DNA from: an uncultured Flavobacteriaceae bacterium
GTDB taxonomy: Bacteria > Bacteroidota > Bacteroidia > Flavobacteriales > Flavobacteriaceae
Assembly: GCA_947489085.1 (NCBI GenBank)
Contig: CANLCJ010000003.1
Coordinates: 109,128 to 173,127, forward strand
Direction of reading: 5' to 3'
DNA length: 64,000 nt
The notes beneath the pieces are model-generated. The model was not told the DNA's origin and made no database searches. It worked only from the letters and a program-made list of their open reading frames with translations. Below are positions 54,573 through 63,959 of this stretch, piece by piece (position 1 is the first letter of the stretch; the number at the start of each line of letters is the position of its first letter). A program made the translations under genes and the position numbers.

Positions 54573-55844
54573 ATGGAGCACTATCAAGTTATCATAGTAG
54601 GAGGAGGACAAGCAGGCTTATCCGTAAGCTTTTGCTTAAAAAGAGAACATATAAATCACCTTATTTTAGATCAAGGTGCTATTGGAGATACTTGGAAGAA
54701 GCACCGCTGGGACTCTTTTTGCTTGGTTACCCCAAATTGGCAATGCAGATTACCAGGTTTCGATTACGACGGCAACGACCCCAAGGGCTTTATGTTAAAA
54801 GACGATATTGTAGACTACATAAAACGTTATGCAGCCTCATTTAATCCGCCAATTAAGGGAGGGGTTAAGGTTTCTAAGGTGTATAAAAAAGAAGGAGATG
54901 CTATATTTACTATAGAAAGCTCTGCTGGAACTTATACGGCAGATAAGGTTATTATAGCTACTGGAGCGTACCACATTCCAAATATTTTACCAATGGCTAA
55001 AGGATTTTCTAAGGCCATACACCAAATACATTCAGACGTTTATAAAAATCCCGAACAACTTCCAGAAGGCAATACACTGGTTGTTGGCTCTGGGCAATCT
55101 GGCGCTCAAATTGCCGAAGATTTACATATTGCAGGTAGAAAAGTATACCTGAGTGTAGGCACAGCACCAAGAGCACCAAGAACATACAGGGGGAAAGATG
55201 CCGTAGAATGGCTGGAAAATATGGGCTATTACGATCAACCCATAACATCTCATCCAGATCCAGAAGAAGCACGCCATAAAACAAACCACTACTTAACTGG
55301 TAGAGACGGTGGTCGCGATATCGATTTAAGAAAATTAGCGACAGAAGGTGTTACTTTAAGAGGGCAAATTAGCAACGTACAAGATGGTGTAGTAAACTTT
55401 CAAGAGGATTTAAAACACAATTTAGACGAAGCAGATAAGACCTACAATCGTATTCTTAAAAATATCGACACCTATATAGAAACAAATGGAATAGAAGCTC
55501 CACAAGGCAAACCTTATACAGCTTTATGGCAGCCTGATAGTGAAAATCTATCTCCAATAGATTATAGAAAAGAAAACATTACCTCAGTAATATGGTGTAC
55601 AGGCTATAAGGTAGATTACAACTGGATTGATTTTCCAAATGTATTTAACCACAGAGGATTTCCAGAATACGATAGGGGTGTAAGCAAAGAAACAGGATTG
55701 TATTTTATTGGTTTACCTTGGTTACATACTTGGGGGTCTGGACGTTTTTCGCATGTTGGGCAAGATGCAGAATACCTTAGCAAATACATTGTAAATTATT
55801 TTGACGAAAACGAAGAAGTAGAAACTTGTTTAAACAGAAAATAG
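54573..55844 (+). CDS. nitH: Flavin-dependent oxidoreductase of the Nit1C cluster (MSMEG_0569 family)
   Basis: A 423-residue flavoprotein of the FMO-like group. The FAD site is VIIVGGGQAGLSVSFCLKRE, the NADPH site LVVGSGQSGAQIAEDLH, and WCTGYKVDYNWI, ending in GLPWLHTWGSGRFSHVGQDA, completes the fold. It probably oxidises a nitrogen- or carbon-centred intermediate. It is the last gene of the seven-gene operon, eight bases after nitG. A convergent acyl-CoA oxidase-like gene follows. Confidence 0.93.
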   Translation: MEHYQVIIVGGGQAGLSVSFCLKREHINHLILDQGAIGDTWKKHRWDSFCLVTPNWQCRLPGFDYDGNDPKGFMLKDDIVDYIKRYAASFNPPIKGGVKVSKVYKKEGDAIFTIESSAGTYTADKVIIATGAYHIPNILPMAKGFSKAIHQIHSDVYKNPEQLPEGNTLVVGSGQSGAQIAEDLHIAGRKVYLSVGTAPRAPRTYRGKDAVEWLENMGYYDQPITSHPDPEEARHKTNHYLTGRDGGRDIDLRKLATEGVTLRGQISNVQDGVVNFQEDLKHNLDEADKTYNRILKNIDTYIETNGIEAPQGKPYTALWQPDSENLSPIDYRKENITSVIWCTGYKVDYNWIDFPNVFNHRGFPEYDRGVSKETGLYFIGLPWLHTWGSGRFSHVGQDAEYLSKYIVNYFDENEEVETCLNRK

Positions 55845-56067
55845 CCTGCCTTTTAGCGTTCAATATCAGTTTTTTGTTAATATTTGAGCTTCGAAAATAA
55901 CACGAATGGCCTTGGAGGTTTACTTAAAGTAAAAGACTCAAAGGCTATTCACTATATGTTGAAATAGAATGCATTAATGTTATTTGTAAATACTTTAGTT
56001 AGGTGTTGTAGAACATTTAAATCACGTATCGCATACCAAGCTATATGTCTAGAAAACCTAAAATCTA

Positions 56068-58326
56068 TTATTTTGCAATAGGCGCCTCTAAACAATACTC
56101 AGGTATACCAAAACCATCCACCAAGCGGCCAATATGCGGTCGTAATTCTGTAGAAAGGCGTTCTACACGTTGTCGTATTGCTTTAGATTTTGTACCATTT
56201 ATATACCCTTGTTCTAAGTACCAAGCCGCATCGTTATGCAATTCATGCAAGGCATATAATGTGCCTAATTTTTCAAACAAGAGTTTGTGTTTTTCATCTT
56301 TAAGCGTTGCTGTAAAGTCTGTAAAAGTAGTATAGGCCAACGCGACACTATACGCTTTTCCTAAGGCCAATAAATGTGTCTGTACTTTTAGAAAAGCTTG
56401 ATAAGAAGGCATACCACTTTTTACATAATTTCGAATGCGCATGGCTATGGTATAGGTAAGCCGTCGTGTACGGTAATCGAAAGCGTGGTGATGAAATTTA
56501 GGGTTGTACAAATGCGCCTTGTCAACATTAGAGGTGTAAGAAGGATTAATAGTGTTCCACTTGTCTCCAATTCGTGTACCTAATAGTTTAAGAACGGCTG
56601 TAAATCCCGCGCTATTAAACTCCGATTTAAAATCAGATAAAACACCCTTAGCAGCCAATTGAAGCAATACATGGTTGTCCCCTTCAAAAGTTGTAAATAT
56701 ATCCACATCGCCTTTAAGATCTGCAATTTGATTTTCTAGTAAGTAACCCTTTCCGCCGCAGGCTTCACGACACTCTTGTATGGTGCTATTGGCAAACCAA
56801 GTTATAACAGATTTAAGACCTGCTACCTGTGTTTCAATTTTTCGCTTGTCTGTAACAGCAGTATCGCTATAGGTTTTCATAAGCTGCGTTAAAGTAACAT
56901 CATACACATAACAACTTGCAATAGCTGGCGTTAAACGCAATTGATGACTTGGGTAATCCATTAACAAATCTTCCTGCACTTTTATGCTATCGTTAAACTG
57001 TCTTCGTTTTAGAGCATGTTTTACAGCAATTGTCAATGCTTTTTTAGCGCCACCAAGCCCCGCACGTGCTACGCAAATTCTGCCGCCCACTAATGTGCCC
57101 AACATGGTAAAAAAGCGTTTGCTAGGGTTTTCTATAGCAGAATAATATGCCCCTTCAGCTGTAATGTCTCCGTATTTATTTAATAAGTTCTCTCTAGGCA
57201 CACGCACTTGATGGAACCAAATTTTTCCATTATCAACACCATTCAATCCTAGTTTATAGCCGTTATCCTCTATGGTAACGCCTGGCATGAGTTGATGATT
57301 TGCATCGCGAATTGGAACTAAAATAGCATGAACACCATGATTTTTGCCTTCTACAATTAATTGAGCAAACACAGAAGCCATAGTAGAATGCAGTGCATTC
57401 CCAATATATTCTTTGTTGTCATTTTTTCCTGGTGTATGTATAATTATAGTATCTGTAGCTTTATCGTAAGTCGCAGTAGTTTTTACACCTCTAACGTTAG
57501 AGCCGTGCCCTGTTTCCGTCATAGCAAAACAGCCTAAAAGCGAAGCAGCTCCCGTTTCAGTTAAATAGGCATCATGATGCTTTTTGGTACCTAATTTTTG
57601 AATGCTACCCCCAAAAAGGCCAAATTGCACGCCAAATTTTACAGCCATACTGCCATCTACATACATCATATTTTCAAAAATAGCAGCATATCCAGGCATG
57701 TTATCTGTACCGCCATAAGCTTCGGGAAAAGCCATAGCACCATAGCCTGCTTTAGCCAAAAATTCAATTTGTTGTAACACATGTGCCCTAAACTGGTCTT
57801 TATCTCGTTTTACAGACGCTCTAAAAATAGGAGCTTTTAATACCGTTCTAAAAGCATCAACAACAGCCGCATGTTCGCCCTTTAAAAGCTTATCTATCAC
57901 AATAGGGTCGTAATAATTAGAGGTAACTTCTTTTACAACTTCAATATCAAAAAGATGATTGTAGTGGTTGGGTTGTATGCCCAAGTTAATTTCTATGTCT
58001 CTTAAGTGTGTGTTAAATGGACACTCGCTAAAGTGGTGACAGATCATTTTTTGACTAAAACTAGACAAAGGGTAAGTATCACTTTCTATAAGTTTTATAT
58101 TCGAATTTGAAATCACGTTTTTCCAGTTCTTAAGGTCTTCTGGAGGTGTCTTTCTGTCTAAGCAAGCTATAAGATACTCGTAATCTTCTTTTTCTAAGGT
58201 GTCATCTTGCGCTAAGGCATTTTTTACCACAGAAATCTCTGAATACGATAAGAGATCATCAGACCAAATTACATAAAAAAAAGGGATGTATTGTAGAATA
58301 CCGGGGGCGTATGTTTTTAGTTCCAT
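56068..58326 (-). CDS. Acyl-CoA dehydrogenase/oxidase family protein
   Basis: A 752-residue flavoprotein. An N-terminal extension of about 110 residues precedes the acyl-CoA dehydrogenase fold, with GYGAMAFPEAYGGTDNMPGY, GCFAMTETGHGSNVRGV and LGLNGVDNGKIWFHQVRVPRENLL. ACGGKGYLLENQIADLKGDVDIFTTFEGDNHVLLQLAAKG is close to acyl-CoA oxidases rather than ordinary dehydrogenases. The C-terminal quarter is an ACOX-like helical region. No signal peptide is seen. It stands alone and converges with nitH, so a link to the nit cluster is not expected. Confidence 0.85.
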   Translation of the reverse strand: MELKTYAPGILQYIPFFYVIWSDDLLSYSEISVVKNALAQDDTLEKEDYEYLIACLDRKTPPEDLKNWKNVISNSNIKLIESDTYPLSSFSQKMICHHFSECPFNTHLRDIEINLGIQPNHYNHLFDIEVVKEVTSNYYDPIVIDKLLKGEHAAVVDAFRTVLKAPIFRASVKRDKDQFRAHVLQQIEFLAKAGYGAMAFPEAYGGTDNMPGYAAIFENMMYVDGSMAVKFGVQFGLFGGSIQKLGTKKHHDAYLTETGAASLLGCFAMTETGHGSNVRGVKTTATYDKATDTIIIHTPGKNDNKEYIGNALHSTMASVFAQLIVEGKNHGVHAILVPIRDANHQLMPGVTIEDNGYKLGLNGVDNGKIWFHQVRVPRENLLNKYGDITAEGAYYSAIENPSKRFFTMLGTLVGGRICVARAGLGGAKKALTIAVKHALKRRQFNDSIKVQEDLLMDYPSHQLRLTPAIASCYVYDVTLTQLMKTYSDTAVTDKRKIETQVAGLKSVITWFANSTIQECREACGGKGYLLENQIADLKGDVDIFTTFEGDNHVLLQLAAKGVLSDFKSEFNSAGFTAVLKLLGTRIGDKWNTINPSYTSNVDKAHLYNPKFHHHAFDYRTRRLTYTIAMRIRNYVKSGMPSYQAFLKVQTHLLALGKAYSVALAYTTFTDFTATLKDEKHKLLFEKLGTLYALHELHNDAAWYLEQGYINGTKSKAIRQRVERLSTELRPHIGRLVDGFGIPEYCLEAPIAK

Positions 58327-58906
58327 ATTATGAAATTACAATAAAAAGGTGAATAGCATTATAAGAAAATGTTAAATGCATGGCAATTCATGCATTTACG
58401 ATTCTTCATTTTTAAACGCTAATTTTAAAGGGTAAGATAAGAATTTTTGAAAAATAGAAAGAATTATTATGCTTTATGATAAAATACTTTACTAGCCAAA
58501 TAGAAGCTAGGCGATGTGCGATACGATTATAGATAAGAATTCTGTATACATATGTTGAATTATTTTTGGCTAGTCTAAATTAAAAAATAAGGATTATCGC
58601 AGTTGAGGTTTTGTTTTTAATAAAGCACTAGGAGTTAAGAAACCACAGACATTAGAAGTTTTTGTTGGTACCGTATTAATACCTGTATGGTGTTAAAAGT
58701 AAGAGTAATGGTGGCCATGTTATTCTGGCAAATGCGTTTTTTAAAAGGGTGTTTTAGGGGTAATTCCAGATGTTGTATTGCATTTTAATTTTAGAAGTTG
58801 CTAAAAACAGTTAAGGCACTTTTTTTTGATGTATATTTATGCAAACGTAGGAAAGTATTGGTGAATAAACCGACCGAATATACATTAGAATTTATAACAC
58901 ACAACC
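58327..58906. other. Gene-free interval with a short palindrome
   Basis: About 580 bp without a convincing gene. A perfect 9-bp inverted repeat AAATGCATG / CATGCATTT with a GCAATT spacer lies at 58374-58397, close to the start of the acyl-CoA oxidase-like gene, and could be a regulator site. The rest is AT-rich, with fragments but no sustained frame, until the promoter at the right end. Confidence 0.5.
58858..58888 (+). promoter_or_regulatory. Candidate promoter of the Gfo/Idh/MocA gene
   Basis: TTG at 58858-58860 and TACATTAG at 58881-58888, with 20 bases between, resemble the Bacteroidota -33 and -7 elements; the -7 box deviates in its last three bases. The start codon follows 18 bases later. 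Confidence 0.35.
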
Positions 58907-60028
58907 ATGGATAGAAGATCATTTGGAAGCACATTAGCTAAAGGGGTGCTAGGTACAACCCTGTTATCTGCCCTACCTTTAACCGCTTGTAACACCTCTA
59001 AAGCTAAAAAGAAATTAGGGATCGCGCTTGTAGGTTTAGGTACTTACAGTAGGCAAGAATTAGCACCATCATTAGAACAAACAAAACACTGTTATTTAGC
59101 AGGTATTGTAACGGGGTCGCCAGATAAAGCAGAAAAATGGTCGAAAAAGTATGCCATTCCAAAAGAGAACATCTACAATTATGATAATTTTGATACGATT
59201 GCTGCTAACGACAGTATCGATATTGTATATGTAGTTTTGCCCAATGCCATGCATGCCGATTTCTGTATAAGAGCAGCAAAAGCGGGAAAACATGTAATTT
59301 GCGAAAAACCTATGGCCGTTAGTGTTTTAGAGTGCGACGCCATTATTGAAGCCTGTAAAAATGCGCAAGTAAAATTAGGAGTAGGGTACAGGTTACACTC
59401 AGAACCCTATACCAAAGAAGTAAAGCGTTTGGTTAAAGAGAGCACCTACGGGCAAGTGCAGTATGTTTCTGCCGATGCGGCGTATTTATCCACGCGAAAC
59501 CCCAAACAGTGGCGTTTAAATAAAGCACTATCTGGAGGTGGCGCTTTAATGAATATGGGGGTTTATGCGATACAAAGTGCTATTTACGGCTCTGGTATGA
59601 ATCCTATTGCAGTTACAGCGCAAGAGTACAGTACACGTCCAGAGTATTTTAAAGATACCGACGAAACAATTACAGCACAATTTCAATTTCCAAACGGTAT
59701 TGTAGGTAATATTATGACGTCTCACAACGCCAACGTTAATCGGCTTTACGTGTCTTGTAAAGAAGGGTGGTTCGAATTGAATCCCGCTAATAACTACGGT
59801 CCTTTAAGCGGGAGAACGTCCGACGGTCGAAAAATTAAGTTTCCTCACGAGCGGCAGCAAAAGCTCCAAATGGACGATTTTTCTAAGCATATTTTATACG
59901 ATGCACCAAATTTAGCACCTGGGGCTATGGGAAAAAGAGATCTTATAATTATAGAAGCCATCTACAAGTCCATACAAGAAGGCGGCCAACAAATCGCTTT
60001 AAATTTAGGAGATATGGGTTTAGGTTAG
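58907..60028 (+). CDS. Exported Gfo/Idh/MocA family oxidoreductase
   Basis: A 373-residue NAD(P)-dependent oxidoreductase that, in this family, usually acts on sugars. The N-terminus MDRRSFGSTLAKGVLGTT has a twin-arginine motif and ends in PLTAC, which could be a lipobox after Tat export. The Rossmann region LGIALVGLGTYSRQELAPSL and the HVICEKPMAVSVLE (EKP) motif are clear, and GGGALMNMGVYAIQ is the usual substrate-side segment. Tat export fits a folded cofactor-containing enzyme. It is followed about 110 bases later by the AsmA-like gene. Confidence 0.88.
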   Translation: MDRRSFGSTLAKGVLGTTLLSALPLTACNTSKAKKKLGIALVGLGTYSRQELAPSLEQTKHCYLAGIVTGSPDKAEKWSKKYAIPKENIYNYDNFDTIAANDSIDIVYVVLPNAMHADFCIRAAKAGKHVICEKPMAVSVLECDAIIEACKNAQVKLGVGYRLHSEPYTKEVKRLVKESTYGQVQYVSADAAYLSTRNPKQWRLNKALSGGGALMNMGVYAIQSAIYGSGMNPIAVTAQEYSTRPEYFKDTDETITAQFQFPNGIVGNIMTSHNANVNRLYVSCKEGWFELNPANNYGPLSGRTSDGRKIKFPHERQQKLQMDDFSKHILYDAPNLAPGAMGKRDLIIIEAIYKSIQEGGQQIALNLGDMGLG

Positions 60029-60136
60029 GCTTTGTATACTAAGATGTGTTGTGTAACTTTGTTTGGATTAAAAGTGTATAGAGTGGCAAACAATCTTAAT
60101 TTGCCCATGGCCTAGTTGTAATACCCCAGAAAAACG

Positions 60137-63100
60137 ATGAAATTTACAGCCTTAAGAAAACCAAAAACCTGGTGGAAATACAGTGTTATTACAGTCTTAC
60201 TATTGCTAACAGCACTTAGTGTTTTACTACTTTACATTTATATAAATCAAGATGCAATTATACAAGGTGAAATTAACACGTTGAATGCGCAGCATAAAGG
60301 GCGCATTACCGTAGGCGATACCCATGTAGCACTCTTTAGTAACTTCCCCAATATTGCATTTAAAGTAGACGATGTAAAAATATACGAAACCAAAGCAACC
60401 ACTTCTGCAACAATCTTAGACGTTGCCGATATTTACGTTGGCTTTAACGTATGGGATATTATAAAAGGACACTATACCATACGCTCCTGCATTATAGAAA
60501 AAGGTTTTTTTGATGTTGTTTTGCATAAAGATGGTACCAATAACCTTCAAAATGCTCTAAAATCGTTTGATGCCACAGAAGACGAAGCGGAGGAAAGTGA
60601 TGCCTTTGCGAATATCCAACTTAAAAACATCACATTACGCGATTTAGACATCCACAAAAAAGATGAAACCGAACAGACAGACCTAGAAACATTTATCCAT
60701 AAGGCCAAAGGCGGATTTAAAATTAAAGACAACCGTATAGCCACCCATATTGATACCGAATTTGAAATGAATTTGATAGATCATGGGGACACCACCTACA
60801 TTCGTCATAAACATTTTGAACTGCATACAGACCTCTCACTCGATCAAAATACAGGGCTGCTCACCATTGCACCTTCTGGTGTTAAAATGGAACACGGCGA
60901 TTTTGAATTGGTAGGAACTATAGACACTAAAAACAAAATGGATCTTGATCTGGAATTAAAAGGGACGAAGCCAAATTTTGATATGTTTATCGCTTTTGCA
61001 CCAGAAGATCTTATACCCGTATTGGAACGCTATAAAAATGCAGGGAAAATTTATTTTAATGCCCTAGTAAAAGGGCCTACGCTTAACCAGCAAATGCCCT
61101 TTTTTGACGTTAATTTTGGAGCCAGTGAAGCCTTTTTAGAAAACACCAATAAAGGCAAGCGCTTAAACGATGTGGGATTTCGAGGGCATTTTACAAATGG
61201 AGACTCCCTTAATTTGCGCACTATGGAGTTTGCACTTAAGGACATGTCTGCCCAATTGGATAAAGGTGAGTTTTCTGGAAACATTGTCGTTACTAATTTT
61301 GAAACTCCAGAAGTAAATATGCAGTTGCATGCCGATTTTAATTTGGATTTTATGGTTGGGTTTTTAAATCTTACAGACATCAGTAATACCTCTGGTACGG
61401 TGGCTTTAGAGATGAATTTTCATGATATTATTAATTTGGATGCACCAGAACTTGCACTTAATAAGTTGAATCAATCCTATTTTAGTGAATTAAAAATCAA
61501 GAATCTAAGCTTAGCATCACCAAGCCTTCCTGCGCCTTTAAAACAACTTAATGCACACCTTGTGATGGACCATAAAAAAGTAACGCTCCATCAATTAGAG
61601 TTGCTATTAGGTACGTCGGATGTTGCTGCAACAGGATATGTGTCAGATTTACCAGCCATTATACACCATACCAATACACCTGTAGTTTCGCATTTAGATA
61701 TAACATCAAAGCAGATAAACCTATCCGAACTTACCAAGTACACCGCTACAGACAGCACAAATACAGGTATAGACGAACAAATTAAAAACTTAAGTACAGC
61801 CTTTTCTTTTAAGTCTTCGGCAAAAGCATTAACAGAAGCAAAATACTTGCCTAAGGGGGAATTTTTTATCGATAAGCTAAATGCTAGCTTAGAGCATTAC
61901 CCGCATAAGCTACACGATTTTCATGTTGATGTACTTATAGACGATGCCGATCTTAAAATCGTAGATTTCAAAGGGTTTATTGATGATTCCGATTTTCATT
62001 TTGATGGACAAGCCCATAATTATGGGTTTTGGATGCAAAAGGAACTTAATGGCGATGTCGATATCGATATGTCATTAGCATCTAGTACATTGCGTTTAGA
62101 AGATCTGTTTTCGTATAAAGGAGAGAATTATGTACCCAAAGATTACCGCCATGAAGTGTTCGACAAATTGGCCCTGCACTTTAATGCCAACATGCATTAT
62201 AAAAACTCCAAATTACAGGCTATAGATCTTAACCTTGATAAGCTTACCACCAAAATGCAGTTGCACCCTTTGAGATTTGAAAATTTTAAAGGACGTTTTC
62301 ACTATGAAGATGCCCATGTGATGGTTCAGAAATTTCAAGGTAAAATTGGCAAAACTGCTTTTAATGTGGATATGAATTATTATCTGGGTGAGGACGAAAC
62401 TATTAAAAAACGCGATAATTATTTGGGGTTAAACGCCAATTATATCGATTTCGATGCCTTGTTTGACTTTAATACAGCAGCACCAGCGCCTAATACAGCC
62501 GCAGCAACCGAAACTGCCGATGTAAAAGCACATGCAGATGCTTTTAACCTTTACGAGCTCCCGTTTACAGACATGACATTCGATGTGGACGTAAAGCATT
62601 TTATATACCACCGTATCGATTTACAGCATATTAATGCAAACTTACGTACCACGCACAACCATTACATTCATGTAGATACCCTTAGTATGGATGCTGCTGG
62701 AGGACATTTTAAAATGTCTGGTTATTTTAATGGCAGTGATCCCAAACATATTTACATGAAACCAGACTTAGTGGCTAAGAATGTAGATCTTGATAAACTG
62801 CTGTTTAAGTTTGAAAATTTCGGACAAGACCATTTAGTGTCAGACAATTTAAAAGGCAAATTGTCATCGCGCATTCACGGAAAAATTAGAATTTATCCGG
62901 ATTTTGTGCCAGACTTAGACCAATCAGAAATTCATATGGATGTTGAGGTGCTTGATGGTAAATTGCAAAATTATGAACCCATAACGATGCTTTCAGATTA
63001 TATGGGCGATAAGAATCTTAAAAACATTAAATTTGATACGCTTCGAAATCATTTAGACATCACCAAAGGCCTTATAACCATACCTAATATGACTATTGAG

Positions 63101-63367
63101 TCTACTTTGGGGCATATGGAGCTATCAGGCACGCAAAGTATAGATAATACGATTGAGTATTATTTAAGAATCCCTTGGAAAACCGTAAAGAAAGCAGCGC
63201 GTTACAAATTGTTTGGTAAGAAAAAAGAGGAAGACATCACAGCCGAAGATACCATTATAGAAGTGGATCCTACTCAAAAAACACGTTACCTTAATATAAA
63301 ATTACACGGCAATACAGACGACTTTAAGGTCTCATTACAGAAAGCAAAAAATGATAAAACGAAATAA
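60137..63367 (+). CDS. AsmA family protein
   Basis: A 1076-residue protein with one N-terminal membrane segment (WWKYSVITVLLLLTALSVLLLYIYINQ, residues about 12-38) and a very long periplasmic part. The first domain (YIYINQDAIIQGEINTLN onward) and the C-terminal region (LKGKLSSRIHGKIRIYPDFV to KTRYLNIKLHG) are AsmA and AsmA_2-like. These long beta-groove proteins carry phospholipids to the outer membrane in related systems. The function here is inferred from the family. The next gene follows 11 bases later, so both may share a transcript. Confidence 0.87.
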   Translation: MKFTALRKPKTWWKYSVITVLLLLTALSVLLLYIYINQDAIIQGEINTLNAQHKGRITVGDTHVALFSNFPNIAFKVDDVKIYETKATTSATILDVADIYVGFNVWDIIKGHYTIRSCIIEKGFFDVVLHKDGTNNLQNALKSFDATEDEAEESDAFANIQLKNITLRDLDIHKKDETEQTDLETFIHKAKGGFKIKDNRIATHIDTEFEMNLIDHGDTTYIRHKHFELHTDLSLDQNTGLLTIAPSGVKMEHGDFELVGTIDTKNKMDLDLELKGTKPNFDMFIAFAPEDLIPVLERYKNAGKIYFNALVKGPTLNQQMPFFDVNFGASEAFLENTNKGKRLNDVGFRGHFTNGDSLNLRTMEFALKDMSAQLDKGEFSGNIVVTNFETPEVNMQLHADFNLDFMVGFLNLTDISNTSGTVALEMNFHDIINLDAPELALNKLNQSYFSELKIKNLSLASPSLPAPLKQLNAHLVMDHKKVTLHQLELLLGTSDVAATGYVSDLPAIIHHTNTPVVSHLDITSKQINLSELTKYTATDSTNTGIDEQIKNLSTAFSFKSSAKALTEAKYLPKGEFFIDKLNASLEHYPHKLHDFHVDVLIDDADLKIVDFKGFIDDSDFHFDGQAHNYGFWMQKELNGDVDIDMSLASSTLRLEDLFSYKGENYVPKDYRHEVFDKLALHFNANMHYKNSKLQAIDLNLDKLTTKMQLHPLRFENFKGRFHYEDAHVMVQKFQGKIGKTAFNVDMNYYLGEDETIKKRDNYLGLNANYIDFDALFDFNTAAPAPNTAAATETADVKAHADAFNLYELPFTDMTFDVDVKHFIYHRIDLQHINANLRTTHNHYIHVDTLSMDAAGGHFKMSGYFNGSDPKHIYMKPDLVAKNVDLDKLLFKFENFGQDHLVSDNLKGKLSSRIHGKIRIYPDFVPDLDQSEIHMDVEVLDGKLQNYEPITMLSDYMGDKNLKNIKFDTLRNHLDITKGLITIPNMTIESTLGHMELSGTQSIDNTIEYYLRIPWKTVKKAARYKLFGKKKEEDITAEDTIIEVDPTQKTRYLNIKLHGNTDDFKVSLQKAKNDKTK

Positions 63368-63378
63368 CTTTTACAAGA

Positions 63379-63921
63379 TTGAAAGACTCTATTTTACAGG
63401 ATTTAAATCACGAATTGATGAACAGTTACGCCAAACGCGGCCATCCCTTTAGGTATTTTACGTTGGCAACGGTTCGAGACAGTGCACCCTGTTTGCGAAC
63501 GGTGGTATTACGACAATTTCTACCAGATTTTACCGCGGTTGTCTATACAGATTTAAGATCGCAAAAGGTTAGAGACATTCAGCAGAATAATAATGTGAGT
63601 GGGTTGTTTTACCATCCTAAAAAATTACTTCAAATTAAATTAGAAGGGCAAGCTGAAATTATCACAGATGAAACTGCTCTTAAAGCCTATTGGGATACTG
63701 TTGGCGAAAATGCTAAAAAGGACTATACCACGAGTAATGCGCCAGGTACACGACTTAAAAATCCAGACCATGTGGAATATCTGGAAGACCGCCCTAATTT
63801 TTGCGTACTAAAACTTAAGTGTTCTAAAATAGAATATTTACATTTAAAACGCCCCAACCACATTCGTGTGCTTTTTACAAATACAAACGGTCATTTTAGT
63901 GGTGAATTTTTAGTGCCATAG
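63379..63921 (+). CDS. Pyridoxamine 5'-phosphate oxidase family protein
   Basis: A 180-residue split-barrel FMN-binding protein. HPFRYFTLATVRDSAPCLRTVVLRQF, then VYTDLRSQKVRDIQQNNNVSGLFY and KKLLQIKLEGQAEI, follow the PNPOx order. It is shorter than true PdxH (about 215), and the usual C-terminal dimer domain is reduced. So general FMN-flavoprotein activity is more likely than PLP synthesis. The frame starts at a TTG at 63379; the next ATG at 63418 would remove part of the first helix. Confidence 0.82.
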   Translation: MKDSILQDLNHELMNSYAKRGHPFRYFTLATVRDSAPCLRTVVLRQFLPDFTAVVYTDLRSQKVRDIQQNNNVSGLFYHPKKLLQIKLEGQAEIITDETALKAYWDTVGENAKKDYTTSNAPGTRLKNPDHVEYLEDRPNFCVLKLKCSKIEYLHLKRPNHIRVLFTNTNGHFSGEFLVP

Positions 63922-63959
63922 TAATACCATTTTAAAAATAATTTGACGTATATTAGCAT

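Noticed and set aside
56068..58326. Acyl-CoA oxidase-like gene as part of the Nit1C cluster
   Set aside because: It is on the opposite strand, convergent with nitH, and such a gene is not a known member of Nit1C clusters.
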